A DNA stretch of 64,000 nt from Clitoria ternatea (GCA_037962975.1 CM075673.1:119555001-119619000); one strand, 5' to 3'; shown: positions 20,827-34,404, counted from the stretch's first letter. Notes: a model not told the origin generated them from the letters alone. Program-made: numbers and translations.

Positions 20827-21167
20827 AAAGGGGGAGAAGAATATATGTTCATATGTTGGACAATGCTCTGATACAAGAATTTTGAATATGGATAATAGAT
20901 GCTCTGAATAATATTATCTGGTTGTTAAATTCCTTTTGATAGGGGGAGAGCTATAGATAAGAGATAATAGACAAAATGAGATAAGACATTGGCTGCTGAA
21001 TGTGATTACTCTGATTTTTGAAATTGGTCATCTGCTATTTGAAAAAGAGATAATGTAGCAGAGTTGTTTTTTGCAAAAGGATAAATTAAGAGATAAGTCT
21101 ATATTTTTTTTAAAACTAACAACCCTCAAGAGATGAACATGGTTGTCATCATCAAAAAGGGGGAGAA
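20827..21167 (+). other. three polypurine tracts before LTR2
   Basis: AAAGGGGGAGAAGA (20827-20840), AGGGGGAGAG (20941-20950) and AAAAAGGGGGAGAA (21154-21167). The last abuts LTR2 and is the canonical PPT. Several PPT copies upstream of the 3' LTR are reported for Sireviruses. The rest of this stretch is non-coding. Confidence 0.8.
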
Positions 21168-22569
21168 TGTGTTTGAATATGTTAACAGGTCCAAAGATGT
21201 GCAAAGATTTTGATAATGACAAACACTCTTGAAGAAACCGATGCAAAAACAAAGACATGAAATCAGAGTTGAAGTAACAGCGAAGCTAATCGATTAGGCC
21301 ATAGATTCTAATCGATTAGGAGCTTTCTGTTTTGGAAGAAATTGCATCAGGTATGAAGGCTAATCGATTAGGGAGCTGAACAATCGATTAGGTACTCACT
21401 GGAATTAAGGTAATTGATTATACACCAGAGACTAATCGATTACAACAACCAGAAATAGGACAAAATGCATCAGGTATGAAATCTAATCGATTAAGGGAAC
21501 CATATAATCGATTAGTGAGCCACTGGATTTAAAGTAATCGATTACAAGACATGATAATCGATTAGGATGCTGCGAAGACAAATTAAATGCATCAGGTACA
21601 AGATACTAATCGATTAGAGGAAGTGAAATAATCGATTAGGAAGTCTCTGACTTGAAGCTGATCGATTACAACGCGAGGGTGTAATCGATTACGCTAGTGG
21701 AAAAACAGATTTAAGTGGGAAACCAGGTCATGTCTCCACCATCCTTCAAATTTCCACTAACTGCAACGGCTATGATGGACTAGGGCACTCCTCAACAGCT
21801 ATCTTGGCTCTATAAATTGAAGAGGAAGACAAGCACAAACACACAACTAAGAAGCAACAATTCATAGCTCTATTTTGTGCTTTGTAAGCCTATTTCTTGC
21901 ATATTGTACTTTCACTTGTATATCCTCTCATCTTGAGAGATTAGAATTTGGGAGAGCTTTTCATTTGTATATCTGCTCTATTGAGAGAGTGTATTGATTG
22001 TAAACAAACACCAAACACACAAGTTATTCACTCTAGGTTGAGTGGTTACAAAGGTTGTGGACTCAACCTTTGGGATATTGTGAGATTGAGAGATTGGGTG
22101 GGTTGCCCTTGTACTTGTGAGGATTGGGTTCTTGAGTGTGGGACACTAGGAAGCCGCAATTGCTCAAAGTTGTATCTCTAGTCTACAATAGTGGAAAATC
22201 CTCTAAGTGGGTTGCTTAGAGGCGAGACGTACACCGGATTGGGTGGAACTCGTTACATCGGTTTGCAAGCTTCACTTCCTTACTCTTTTACTTTCATATA
22301 CTGCATATTTGTTGATTGGTATTGTTTGGTTGAGAAGAGCATACTTGAACTTGCTTAATTGGTTATATCTTAGATATTGCACACCAAGTGTTTGCTAAAT
22401 TGCCTCAGCTATACTTACCTCTTGTAGTGCATTGCATATCATTTTTACTTGCTTTCACTTGCATAATCTCATAAACTTGGTTATAGAAATCAATTTCAAA
22501 GGTATTTCAAGCAAAAGTTTTATTACTCAATTCACCCCCCTCTTGAGTATTGAGGCCACTTGAACAACA
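21168..22569 (+). mobile_element. Sirevirus LTR2
   Basis: 1402 bp, offset +8488 from LTR1. It differs from LTR1 in the palindrome array, for example TAATTGATTA at 21411 and TGATCGATTA at 21659. It is followed not by a target duplication but by a second PBS and gag start, so it acts as both 3' LTR and the 5' LTR of a truncated second copy. Confidence 0.9.
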
Positions 22570-22798
22570 AGTGGTATCAGAGCTTGACTCTTGGTAGATC
22601 AAGCTTAACAGCTTCAAGAGATTAAATGGCCTCAAGTTCTCAAAATGTTTTTCCCGAGGGTGGTGCGATAAATAGACCTCCCGCTTTCAATGGGGAAGGG
22701 TATCCTTTTTGGAAAGAGAGAATGAAAATCTTCATTCAATCAATTGACTTGAGAATATGGAATACCATTAAAAATGGTCCTTATATACCAATGCATAC
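22570..22798 (+). pseudogene. Sirevirus leader and gag fragment, second copy
   Basis: Repeats 14082-14310 (PBS at 22572-22583, gag ATG at 22626) and stops dead at 22798, 57 codons into gag, where the rearrangement junction begins. A few codons of foreign sequence follow before a stop. It is non-functional. Confidence 0.88.
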
Positions 22799-22807
22799 CA
22801 TTAAAAA
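22762..22807. other. template-switch-like rearrangement junction
   Basis: ATACCATTAAAAA occurs at 22762-22774 (normal gag) and again at 22795-22807, where it bridges copia gag to gypsy gag. The copia match ends at ATAC (22795-22798); the following CATTAAAAA is a local copy. AAA (22805-22807) overlaps gypsy sequence 6836-6838. Two microhomology steps are visible. Confidence 0.75.
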
Positions 22808-23152
22808 GTATTTCTCCAGAAACATATCCTTGAAATGATCCCAAGTGATCTCCATGTCGTTGACTACGAATTGTCTACGCATGCTATCTCACCAATGTTC
22901 GGCATCCTCAGATAAGGCATAAGTAGCAAAGACTACCATATCAGCTTCATTACATTGCAATGCTCAAAAGATCTTCTCTATCTCTCGAATCCAGGTTTGT
23001 GCTCCATCAGGGTTATATCCTCCCTTGAAACGAGGTGGATTGCGCTTTTTGAAAAGGTCCAACCTTCTCAAGGCATCATTACCTTGACCTTCATGTGCTC
23101 CCATTGCATTGATTAAGCATTCTACAACTCCAGCAAGATCGTTTCCGGCCAT
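22805..23152 (-). pseudogene. gypsy A gag N-terminal fragment (duplicated)
   Basis: Copy of 6836-7183: the gag start on the minus strand (ATG at 23152-23150), with the same in-frame TGA codons at 22964-22966 and 22889-22891. It was therefore already dead before duplication. It is truncated at the junction 22805. PBS copy at 23293-23304. Confidence 0.85.
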
Positions 23153-23307
23153 TAGTTTCCTGTTTCACAGTAACTGAGATTTGTCACATCAATCACAGTT
23201 ACTATTAAGTCAGATATTGTATTTTCTATTACCTACACAGAGTTTATAGATAAAGCAAGATAGACCTTTTACCCACGTCTATTGGATTAACTGCTCTGAT
23301 ACCACTT

Positions 23308-26300
23308 TGTAACACCCTTTGTTACACCTTAATAAATTATAGAAAATTCATAAATTTTTTTTTAAAAATATGATTGTTAAAAAGAAACTATCAGAATAAA
23401 TTACATACATTATTTCTGAAATACCTCATAAATATTATTAAAACTTTATAAAGTAATTATACATTCATTCGAAGAAAATAAACATTAAACATTATAAGAA
23501 AGAGAGGAAAGTCAATGGCCCAGAAGCAGTTACTTATTAACATTATTTATTCATTGGACCACGGTATTCATAATGAGATCCCTTTCTAGAACGTGCTATA
23601 TTTACTGTCGAGATTCTTCGATCCTTCCCTCTGAACCATCAATTTAGAATATATGAAACAAAAACACGGAGAAAGAAGTGAGAAACAGAATATAATATTC
23701 TCGAATAAGACATAAGCAATAAATGGTTTTCACAAACCAACACATAATAATATCAATCACAATCACATACACAATCAATTATGAATGCATGAATGTTATG
23801 CAATATCTTCATCACAACTTACCTATATATGTGGGCCCTTAAATTTTACTTTGCACTGGGCCAACTAGGAGGTTACACTGTTCCATTAGTCCAGATAATG
23901 ATAATATGAACAACTCAACTCGCATGGAAACACTTAGAGACTAGTCAGATTGAGAAAGTTTTTATTGTGAAAGTACCCGACACTAGGGAGCTACCCCAGG
24001 TCCCCTGAAGCACCCTTTCACACCCTCTCATCCCAAGGCTCATAATTAAGCCTCCTCTAATGTATCCTCAGTTTCTATAATCCGTCCCCAGACAATATCA
24101 TTTTGTTTTACTTTAATGATTTATGATGCATGAACTACTCGCGTATTTAATTGGTTAAAGCTTTTAGAAACTCAATTATTAAATACCTTAAAGGTTTACA
24201 ACATCATTTTAATAAACAATACATTTTCTCAATTCTCTGAATTTCTGTCCCACAGAAATTTGATACAATTTTTAATTCTCACCAAAATTGAGTTTCCAAG
24301 CCTTAAATATCTCAATACTTATCATAGAAAACTTTACATATATTTTTTTAAAAAAATTGAATCTTAACAAAATCGAATTTAGAAATCTCAATTATTTCCC
24401 AATATCTTTAGTTATTAGGTTGAAACAAAATAATTTACTTTGAAAAATTTTATTTTACTTAAAGATAATAATTCTTAAATTAAAAAATACTTAAAATTAT
24501 AAAATTTTTCTTTAATTCAAGAATTAATTAATTTTCATAAAATGACTTCTTTTGAAATAAATACTAGATTTTTAAAGATTAAAAGTAAAATCAATGAAAA
24601 TAATTTCTAAGAAGAAATAAAAGACTAAAAAAAATAAAATAATACTTTTTCTTAGAATTTAAGGAGTAAGTTAAGAAAATTCTTACTGGGTTTTAGCTTC
24701 CCGTCATGCTTGCTATATGCTCAAACTCCACATCACAAGATCATCCATCACAATTAACAATCATAAATAATTAACAATCACAAAAATAATCAATCAAAAT
24801 CAAGTCAATAAAGCATCATTTATAAATATTATAATTCAAAGTCTAATGGTTATTAATATAGTCAATTTAAATCCTTTTGGTCAATTCCTCCCATAGGTCT
24901 ATGTAAGTCCATATAATCCAGTCCTTGCATAGGTATAGTTCAGTCCATATGGGTCATAGTAGTCAAAGTCCTTGCATAGGTTTAGTCTAGTTCATATAGG
25001 TTATAAAAGTATAGGTCCTTGCATAGGTATGTTAGAGTTAGTTACATCAGATATTTAATTTAAAATTTATTATAAATTTTAAGTTAAAGAGTTAATATTT
25101 TAAAATAATAATATTATTAAATTTAAAAGGAGTAGGGGACTCCTCCCATTATTCTTATGTCTTTTCATATTATATTCTTATCTCACTTCCCCTTACCTTG
25201 AATTTTTACCAAAAGAGAGTTTGTTTTGTGCCTCCGATTTCTAGAAATATTAATACCAATCTTATTTCAGTATAGGCATAAGATAAAAATTAAGATTACT
25301 ACTTAAAGAAAAAATGGTAAATTTTGAATAGTGAATAGTGAATAGTAACAGTAAATAGTAAAACAAGAATAGTAACGGTAAATAGTAAATCATGAATAGT
25401 AACAGTAAATAGTAAATCGTGAATAGTAACGGTAAATAGTAAATCATGAATAGTAATAGTAAATAGTAAAACATAAATAGTAAAGGTAAATAGTAACACT
25501 AAATAGTAATTTACTATTGAAATAGTGATTTACTATTGAAATAGTATTTTACTATTCAGAATAGTAACTTAAAATAATATTATTTTCAGTATAATAATAG
25601 ATTTCTAAAAATGATATGAAAATAACTCTAAAAAATATAAGAGAGAAGTATTCTTACCTTAGAATTTTAGCAGAACCTTCTTCCAAAAAATTATTTCTCT
25701 CTCTTCCACCACTATCTCATTAGCATTGCTATATTAAGAAAACTTAATCTGAAATTGTGAATTCTAAAGAAGAATTCCTTTGGTATTTATAGGAAGGAAA
25801 ATTACTATGCATTCTATTATTTTAATATAAAAGTACTGTACATTTTCTGAAATTTAAATACTGGTTACTGTGCATCTTTTGAAAATTTCATACATGCATA
25901 GTGTTTTGCATAGTAACTGTCGGCAGAATTATTAAGCCAAATAGTAACCTTTCACTCGGTATACTTTAAATATTCAAAATGAGTCCTTTTTGAAATTTAA
26001 CGATATTATATCAGTCCTCACTAATTTTATAATAAGTAATATAAAGTTTAAATTTTAAAAATCTAAAATTTTCTGTTAATAAAAATTTATTGATACGTTC
26101 CCAATTTTTTAACAATTGGAAAAAATTAAGATTTTTCTCAAATCGATAGTTTTTAGATAAGTCTACTTGAAATGGATTTTAAAAAATTTTCTTATAATTT
26201 AAATTTGCTTTCTTATAAATATTTTTAATTTTAAGTCACTTTATATGAATTTAAAATTATTTCAAATATATTATTTTATTAAAATAATTCAAAAATTCCA

Positions 26301-26396
26301 AAAAATCATAAATAATATGTTGATTAAAAAGTTCTAAAGAACCATAATTTAATTCCTTTAAAATTTTAATATAAAAATAAAAATAGGGGTGTTATA
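23308..26396 (-). mobile_element. A-family LTR (duplicated copy of middle LTR)
   Basis: Copy of 7339-10427, including the minisatellite (25325-25569) and TATA (25784-25792). PPT and chromodomain tail follow at 26397-26643, as at 10428-10674. Confidence 0.88.
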
Positions 26397-26643
26397 ACTC
26401 TACTCCTCTTAGAAAATTTCGTCCTCGAAATTTACATTATTCAGTAAAACAAATGAGGATGAGACTCTTTCATCTCAGTTTCTAGTTCCCATGTAGCATC
26501 TTCTCCTCTCGTTTCACTCCAAATGACCTTTACAAGCGGAATTGTCTTGTCTCTTAACTTTTTTATTCTTCTATCACCTATTCTGACAGGTAGTGCATCA
26601 TATGTAAGATTATCTTTAACTTGTATGACATCAGATTCAATAA
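26397..26643 (-). pseudogene. gypsy A chromodomain tail (duplicated)
   Basis: Copy of 10428-10674: polypurine tract, then pol C-terminus with its TGA at 26441-26443. It is truncated by the S' LTR fragment that begins at 26644 after AATAA. Confidence 0.82.
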
Positions 26644-28648
26644 TGTAACACCTTCTGTTACACCTTAGTAAAATATAGAAAAATTCTCAAATTGTTTTTT
26701 AAAAGATATGATTGTTAAAAAGAAACTATCAGAATAAATTACATACATTATTTCTCAAATACCTCATAAATATTATTAAAACTTTATAAAGTAATTGTAC
26801 ATTCATCCGAAGAAAATAAACATTAAACATTATAAGAAAGAGAGGAAACTCCATGGCCCATGTAACATCCTAAAAATTTTATTCTCATGTATAATCATTT
26901 TGATTAGACCATCAATGATATTATCCATTTTATCTCAACTTTCTACATAAATTTTTGGTTAGGACAACATCTTCAATTTAACCTTTTACCATGGTAAATA
27001 ATTTTAACTTTATACCTTTGGTAAAAGTTAATCAAATAATTTATTACCTATTTCCTTAGTTATTAATTTCCTTGGCTTTTCCAATTACTCTCATCAAATT
27101 GCCACATACTCCACTCAAAATGTGTCATCTTGTACACATTCTAATTGTTAGTTAGAGTCCGAATTTGGAAATGTGGTTAACTACAAAGTTGTTCCTCTTT
27201 TTCTTATCTTTCCAACAAGACCAAATTTGTTAAATTCCATTAAGATATGAGAGAGATATGCCCAAAATACCAAAACAGTGTCAGAATTGATATTTTACTT
27301 CAATCATATCATCTTGTACATATTTTAATACCTTGTTAGAGTCCGAATTTGAAAAAGTGGTAAACTACAAAGTTGTTCCCCGTTGTCTTAGCTTTCCAAC
27401 AAGACCAAATTTGTTAAAATCCAGTAAGATATGAGAGAGATATGCTTAAAATACCGAAACAGTGTCAAAGTTGATATTTACTTCAATCATACAAGTTACA
27501 TTATGTAGGCTGCGGAAATGGTCAACAATCCAGCTCATTTTTCTCACCTAAAGCCTCCATTATCACCATAATTCATGCACCTAACATCCCACTACAATCC
27601 CATTATGAAAATCTTGTCCCCCACTTGTCATTTGCATCATTAAATCAACACTACATCTTGTTCCCAAGTCTGAATTCTTAGAACAAGCTAAAGTTAGTGA
27701 AGTCTCTCTCTTATTTTCTTTCACTTTCTCCGTCAAGTTCACTCTTGATCTGAAGCTAGGACAATAATACAACACTTTCAACCACTTTAGGAACCTCCAT
27801 TAAGGTAAGAGGGGACAGGGTTGTGAATAACTATGAAATGGGTAGAATTGTATGCTGTCCTAGGATTCCAGTTTTATTTTTGTATCTTGTTACTCGGTTT
27901 TGAGATTGAAAACGTGTGATTTTGATTCTGACTTCTTCATAAAAGTTGTAGATCTTTTTGTTATCTGAATTTTGAGACCTGAATCAATTAATTTTAATAT
28001 GTATAACAAAAGTTATAGCCAAAATACTACAGCATGTCCGAGTGGAATATTTATCCTATGTTTTGTATATATATTAAAATTCTGGGACTTATACATGCAT
28101 AATAAGCCTTTGATGTCTTCATTAAAGTTGTAGATATTTGTGTTATGGATCTGTAGAAAGTGGTTTCAAGTCAAAATGATTTTTGTAGCTTGAGTTATAC
28201 CTAAAATACTGAAGTATGTCCAAGCTGTAAATCTGTTAACTTGAGATATGTATTTTATTTTATAAAACTGGGAACTTTGTGGTGAGAATTAGTGATTGGT
28301 GTCTTCATCAAAGTTGTAGATCTTCTTGTTATGGGAATTTTGAGACCTAAACCGACTAAATTGGATATGTATAGCATACGTTATGATCAAAATACTACAG
28401 CATGTCCGATTGAAATACTTATCTTGTGTTTTGTGCATATATGAATATTCTGGGAATTATACATACGTTTTTAGACCTTGATGTCTTCATGAAAGTTGTA
28501 TATATTTATATTATGGATCTATAGAAAGTGGTTTCAAGTTAAAAGGATGTTTGTAGCTCTAGTTATGCCTAAAATACTGAAGTATGCTCAAACTAAAAAT
28601 CTGTTAACAATGAAATGATATGTATAGCGTGAGTTATAGCCAAAATAC
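26644..28648. mobile_element. S' fragment and B1 left part (duplicated)
   Basis: Copy of 10675-12679: 217 bp of A LTR (26644-26860), then the B LTR start (26861-28648), including the ~188-bp duplication and the first four ~182-bp repeat units (cores 27942, 28124, 28310, 28492). No coding content. Confidence 0.85.
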
Positions 28649-30051
28649 TGTGTTTGAATATGTTAACAGGTCCAAAGATGTGCAAAGATTTTGATAATGA
28701 CAAACACTCTTGAAGAAACCGATGCAAAAACAAAGACATGAAATCAGAGTTGAAGTAACAGCGAAGCTAATCGATTAGGCCATAGATTCTAATCGATTAG
28801 GAGCTTTCTGTTTTGGAAGAAATTGCATCAGGTATGAAGGCTAATCGATTAGGGAGCTGAACAATCGATTAGGTACTCACTGGAATTAAGGTAATCGATT
28901 ATACACCAGAGACTAATCGATTACAACAACCAGAAATAGGACAAAATGCATCAGGTATGAAATCTAATCGATTAAGGGAACCATATAATCGATTAGTGAG
29001 CCACTGGATTTAAAGTAATCGATTGCAAGACATGATAATCGATTAGGATGCTGCGAAGACAAATTAAATGCATCAGGTACAAGATACTAATCGATTAGAG
29101 GAAGTGAAATAATCGATTAGGAAGTCTCTGACTTAAAGCTAATCGATTACAACGCGAGGGTGTAATCGATTACGCTAGTGGAAAAACAGATTTAAGTGGG
29201 AAACCAGGTCATGTCTCCACCATCCTTCAAATTTCCACTAACTGCAACGGCTATGATGGACTAGGGCACTCCTCAACAGCTATCTTGGCTCTATAAATTG
29301 AAGAGGAAGACAAGCACAAACACACAACTAAGAAGCAACAATTCATAGCTCTATTTTGTGCTTTGTAAGCCTATTTCTTGCATATTGTACTTTCACTTGT
29401 ATATCCTCTCATCTTGAGAGATTAGAATTTGGGAGAGCTTTTCATTTGTATATCTGCTCTATTGAGAGAGTGTATTGATTGTAAACAAACACCAAACACA
29501 CAAGTTATTCACTCTAGGTTGAGTGGTTACAAAGGTTGTGGACTCAACCTTTGGGATATTGTGAGATTGAGAGATTGGGTGGGTTGCCCTTGTACTTGTG
29601 AGGATTGGGTTCTTGAGTGTGGGACACTAGGAAGCCGCAATTGCTCAAAGTTGTATCTCTAGTCTACAATAGTGGAAAATCCTCTAAGTGGGTTGCTTAG
29701 AGGCGAGACGTACACCGGATTGGGTGGAACTCGTTACATCGGTTTGCAAGCTTCACTTCCTTACTCTTTTACTTTCATATACTGCATATTTGTTGATTGG
29801 TATTGTTTGGTTGAGAAGAGCATACTTGAACTTGCTTAATTGGTTATATCTTAGATATTGCACACCAAGTGTTTGCTAAATTGCCTCAGCTATACTTACC
29901 TCTTGTAGTGCATTGCATATCATTTTTACTTGCTTTCACTTGCATAATCTCATAAACTTGGTTATAGAAATCAATTTCAAAGGTATTTCAAGCAAAAGTT
30001 TTATTACTCAATTCACCCCCCCTCTTGAGTATTGAGGCCACTTGAACAACA
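28649..30051 (+). mobile_element. Sirevirus LTR3
   Basis: 1403 bp, one C longer than LTR1. In the palindrome array it shares the LTR1 variants, not those of LTR2. It ends directly at the AATAC duplication (30052-30056), so it supplies the right-hand boundary of the insertion. It appears as an LTR without its own internal region to the right. Confidence 0.88.
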
Positions 30052-30056
30052 AATAC

Positions 30057-31688
30057 TACAACATGTCCGATTGAAATACTTGTCTTATGTTTTGTGCATA
30101 TATTAATATTCTGGGAATTATACATACATTTTTAGACTATGCTGTCTTCATGAAAGTTGTAGATATTTATGTTATGGATCTATAGAAAGTGGTTTCAAGT
30201 TAAAAGGATGTCTTTAGCTCTCGTTATACCTAAAATACTAAAGTATTCTCAAACTGAAAATCTGTTAACTATGAAATCCGAATCTTATTTTTAAAACTGG
30301 GAATTGTGTGGTGAGAATTAGTGGTTGGTGCCTTCATGAAAGTTGTAGATATTTGTGTTAAGAATAATTTAGAACTGGTTTTATGCCAAAATTGTTTTTG
30401 TAGCTCCAGAAACGTTGAAAATACTAACCTGTGTACGTTTTAAAAATCCTCTTTGAGGCAGTTTTGTATTTTGTGAATAAGTGATGTTTCTATTTAGAAT
30501 TTGAATTTATGGTCTTCATGAAAGTTGTAGATATTTATTTTATTGAGCTATAGAAAGTGGAATCACATGAAAAGGATTTGATATGCTCATGTTATGACTG
30601 TTTTACTAACGTATGTTGCTGTTGGAAATGCTGAAATTTGCTTATAATGGTTATTATGGATAAAAATGATATTTTCCCTATGGGTAACAAATTATTATTG
30701 AATTCTTGAGTGATTATGAAGTATTATGAATGTTTATGAGTGTCTAATGAGCATCATTCAGTTTGTGTATTTTGGTGGTGAATAATTATGAATGACTAAA
30801 TTAATATATATACATGAATGCCTTACGGTTATTGATATATATGGTTGAAACAGTAAATCCATGATTTTGAAAATTATTATATATGATGTGTCCTTTGAGG
30901 ACTTGTGGTTTTCCAAGTGGTTTTGGAAATTGATATATCATGGTATGTTAAATGATAAAGAGAATTAAAGGCATTCATGCATCATAAGCATTTGGACGCA
31001 CCATGGAATTTAGGGGTTCCATGATTGCCTACCCTGGTGGGGGGTTACTCTATGATGAGTTTAAGCCCTATTTTCACAAGAACCATGGAAGTGTAGGGAT
31101 CCATGGTTGTGTAAATTCCTACTGGTATACTTATTTCTGCAGGAGCCATGAAAGTGTAGGGATTCATGGTTATGCTAATTCCTACTGGAGTCTCTATGAG
31201 ACTTTTTACTGCAGTATTCCCACCAAACCAAATGGATCCAGCATGACATCATTGGACTAAATTAAAGACTTATTAAATATAAATGAACTTGTTTGGCATA
31301 TTCATCATATCATTATGGTTTGTTGATTGTGTTTGTGCAATTTTATTTATTTTATATTTATTCTATATTTTGTCTCACTCTTATATTAATTTTTACACTG
31401 AATGCCACGCAGAATGAAGAGTGATGCCATGATTGATGCCTATATGAACTATTACTTGGACTTTGATTTTATGGGTTGTAATAAGTATAATGTATCATGT
31501 ACCGTTATTTTTCTAAATCGTTTCCGCTACTTAAATGTTTTATCGAATTTAATTATTCACGACTAGTATGTATTATAATATTCCGCAATTACCAACTACT
31601 ACGTGAACTCTAAATTTAATTTATGAATTTTAAAATGATCTTTTAAAAATGCGAAAAATTTATTCGGAAAACTACACGGGACGTCACA
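30057..31688 (+). mobile_element. B-family LTR (B1), right part
   Basis: Continuation of 10892-12679 after the Sirevirus. It has ~182-bp repeat cores at 30153, 30339 and 30521, an AT-rich stretch, two degenerate units related to the 51-bp minisatellite (31081-31192), and the terminus GACGTCACA at 31688. The GCCCA duplication follows. It is collinear with 48640-50558 of the other B insertion. Confidence 0.78.
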
Positions 31689-34404
31689 GCCCAGAAGCAG
31701 TTACTTATTAACATTATTTATTCATTGGACGACGGTATTCATACCGAGCTCCCTTTCTAGAACATGCTATATCTACTGCCGAGATTCTTCGATCCTTCCT
31801 TCTAAACCATCAATTTAGAATATATGAAACAAAAACACAAAGAAAGGAGTGAGAAACAGAATATAATATTCTCGAATAAGACATAAGCAACAAAGGGTTT
31901 TCACAAACTAATATATAATAATATCAATCACAATCACAATCACATACACAATCAATTATGAATGCATGAATGTTATGCGATATCTTCATCATAACTTACC
32001 TATATATGTGGGCCCTTAAATTTTAATTTGTACTTGGCCAACCAGGAGTTTACACTGTTCCATAAGTCCGGATAATAATAATATAAACAGCTCAACTGGC
32101 ATGGAAACACTTAAAGACTAGTCAGTTTAAGAAAGTTTTTATTGTGAAAGTACCCGACACTAGGGAGCTACCCCAGGTCCCCTGAAGTACCCTTTCACAC
32201 CCTCTCATCCCAAGGCTCATAATTAAGCCTCCTCTAATGTATCCTCAGTTTCTATAATCCGTCCCCAGACAATATCATTTTGTTTTACTTTAATGATTTA
32301 TGATGCATGAACTACTCGCGTATTTAATTGGTTAAAGCTTTTAGAAACTCAATTATTAAATACCTTAAAGGTTTACAACATCATTTTAATAAACAATACA
32401 TTTTCTCAATTCTCTAAATTTCTGTCCCACAGAAATAAATTTGATACAATTTTTAATTCTCATCAAAATTGAGTTTCCAAGCCTTAAATATCTCAATACT
32501 TATCATAGAAAACTTTACATATATTTTTTTTAAAAAATTGAATCTTAACAAAATCGAATTTAGAAATCTCAATTATTTCCCAATATCTTTAGTTATTAGG
32601 TTGAAACAAAATAATTTACTTTGAAAAATTTTATTTTACTTAAAAAAATACTTAAAATTATAAAATTTTTCTTTAATTCAAGAATTAATTAATTTTCATA
32701 ACATGACTTCTTTTGAAATAAATACAAGATTTTTAAAGATTAAAAGTAAAATCAATGAAAATAATTTCTAAGAAGAAATAAAAGACTAAAAAAATAAAAT
32801 AATACTTTTTCTTAGAATTTAAGGAGTAAGGTAACAAAATTCTTACTGGGTTTTAGCTTTCCGTCATACTTGCTATATGCTCAAACTCCACATCACAAGA
32901 TCATCCATCACAATTAACAATCATAAATAATTAACAATCACAAAAATAATCAATCAAAATCAAGTCAATAAAACATCATTTATAAATATTATAATTCAAA
33001 GTCTAATGGTTATTAATATAGTCAATTTGAGTCCTTTTGGTCAATTCCTCGCATAGGTCTATGTAAGTCCATATAATCCAGTCCTTGCATAGGTATAGTT
33101 CAGTCCATATGGGTCATAGTGGTCCAAGTCCTTGCATAGGTATAGTTCATATAGGTTATAAAAGTACACGTCCTTGCATAGGTATGTTAAAGTTAGTTAC
33201 ATCAGATATTTAATTTAAAATTTATTATAAATTTTAAGTTAAAGAGTTAATATTTTAAAATAATAATATTATTAAATTTAAAAGGAGTAGGGGACTCCTC
33301 CCATTATTGTTATGTCTTTTCATATTATATTCTTATCTCACTCCCCCTTACCTTGAATTGTTACCAAAAGAGAGTTTGCTTTGCGCCTCCGATTTCTAGA
33401 AATATTAATACCAATCTTATTTCAGTATAGCCATAAGATGAAAATTAAGATTACTACTTAAAGCAAAAATGGTAAATTTTAAATAGTGAATAGTGAATAG
33501 TAACAATAAATAGTAAAACGTGAATAGTAATAGTAAATAGTAAATCATGAATAGTAACGGTAAATAGTAAATCGTGAATAGTAACGGTAAATAGTAAATC
33601 GTGAATAGTAACGATAAATAGTAAAACATGAATAGTAAAGGTAAATAGTAACAGTAAATAGTAATTCACTATTTAAATAGTAATTTACTATTGAAATAAT
33701 AATTTACTATTGAAATAGTATTTTACTATTCAGAATAGTAACTTAAAATAATATTATTTTCAGTATAATAATAGATTTTTAAAAACGATATGAAAATAAC
33801 TCTAAAAAATATAAGAGAGACGTATTCTTACCTTAGAATTTTAGCAGAACCTTCTTCCAAAAAAATTTATTTCTCTCTCTTACTTCCACCACTATCTCAC
33901 TAGCACTACTATATTAAGAAAACTTAATCTGGAATTGTGAATTCTGAAGAAGAATTCCTTCGGTATTTATAGGAAGGAAAATTACTATGTATTCCATTAT
34001 TTTAATATAAAAGTACTATGTATTTTTTAAAATTTAAATCCTGGTTACTGTGCATCTTTTGAAAATTTTGTACATGCACAGTGTTTTGCATAGTAAATGT
34101 TAGCTGAATTATTAAGCCAAATAGTAACCTTTTACTCGGTATATTTTAAATATTCAAAATGAGTCCTTTTTGAAATTTAGCGATATTATATCAGTCCTCA
34201 CTAATTTTATAATAAGTAATATAAAGTTTAAATTTTAAAAATCTAAAATTTTCTGTTAATAAAAATTTATTGATACGTTCCCAATTTTTTAACGATTGGA
34301 AAAAATCAAGATTTTTCTCAAACCGATAATTTTTAGATAAGTCTACTTGAAATGGATTTTAGAAAATTTTCTTATAATTTAAATTCACTTTCTTATAAAT
34401 ATTT
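31689..34404 (-). mobile_element. A-family inserted LTR (S'), right fragment
   Basis: Resumes the LTR begun at 10675 and runs to 34404. There the last ~125 bp are lost and the sequence jumps into pol at TGTTAACTTGG. Like LTR S it lacks the AAGATAATAATTC segment (see 32636-32650). Contains minisatellite 33481-33742, TATA 33964-33972 and donor-like site near 33828-33835. Confidence 0.85.

Larger units (their letters stand above)
12680..22569 (+). mobile_element. Ty1/copia Sirevirus, full-length copy
   Basis: A 9.89-kb element: LTR1 (12680-14081), tRNA-iMet PBS, gag, pol in copia order (PR-IN-RT-RNase H), a third ORF, PPT and LTR2 (21168-22569). Both LTRs are 1402 bp. By eye I find about four differences, near 12927, 13056, 13164 and 13172, so insertion was very recent. 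Integrase before RT makes it copia. The extra downstream ORF, several polypurine tracts and repeated LTR palindromes fit the Sirevirus lineage. The internal UAG in gag and the gag/pol frame break make this copy doubtful as autonomous. Confidence 0.88.
22805..30051. repeat. 7.25-kb duplication of 6836-14081
   Basis: Constant offset of 15,969 bp over gypsy gag start, PBS, A LTR, chromodomain tail, S' fragment, B1 left part and Sirevirus LTR1. The only length change I noticed is one extra C in a C-run (30016-30022). Near-identity implies a very recent event or an assembly artefact. Confidence 0.9.
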
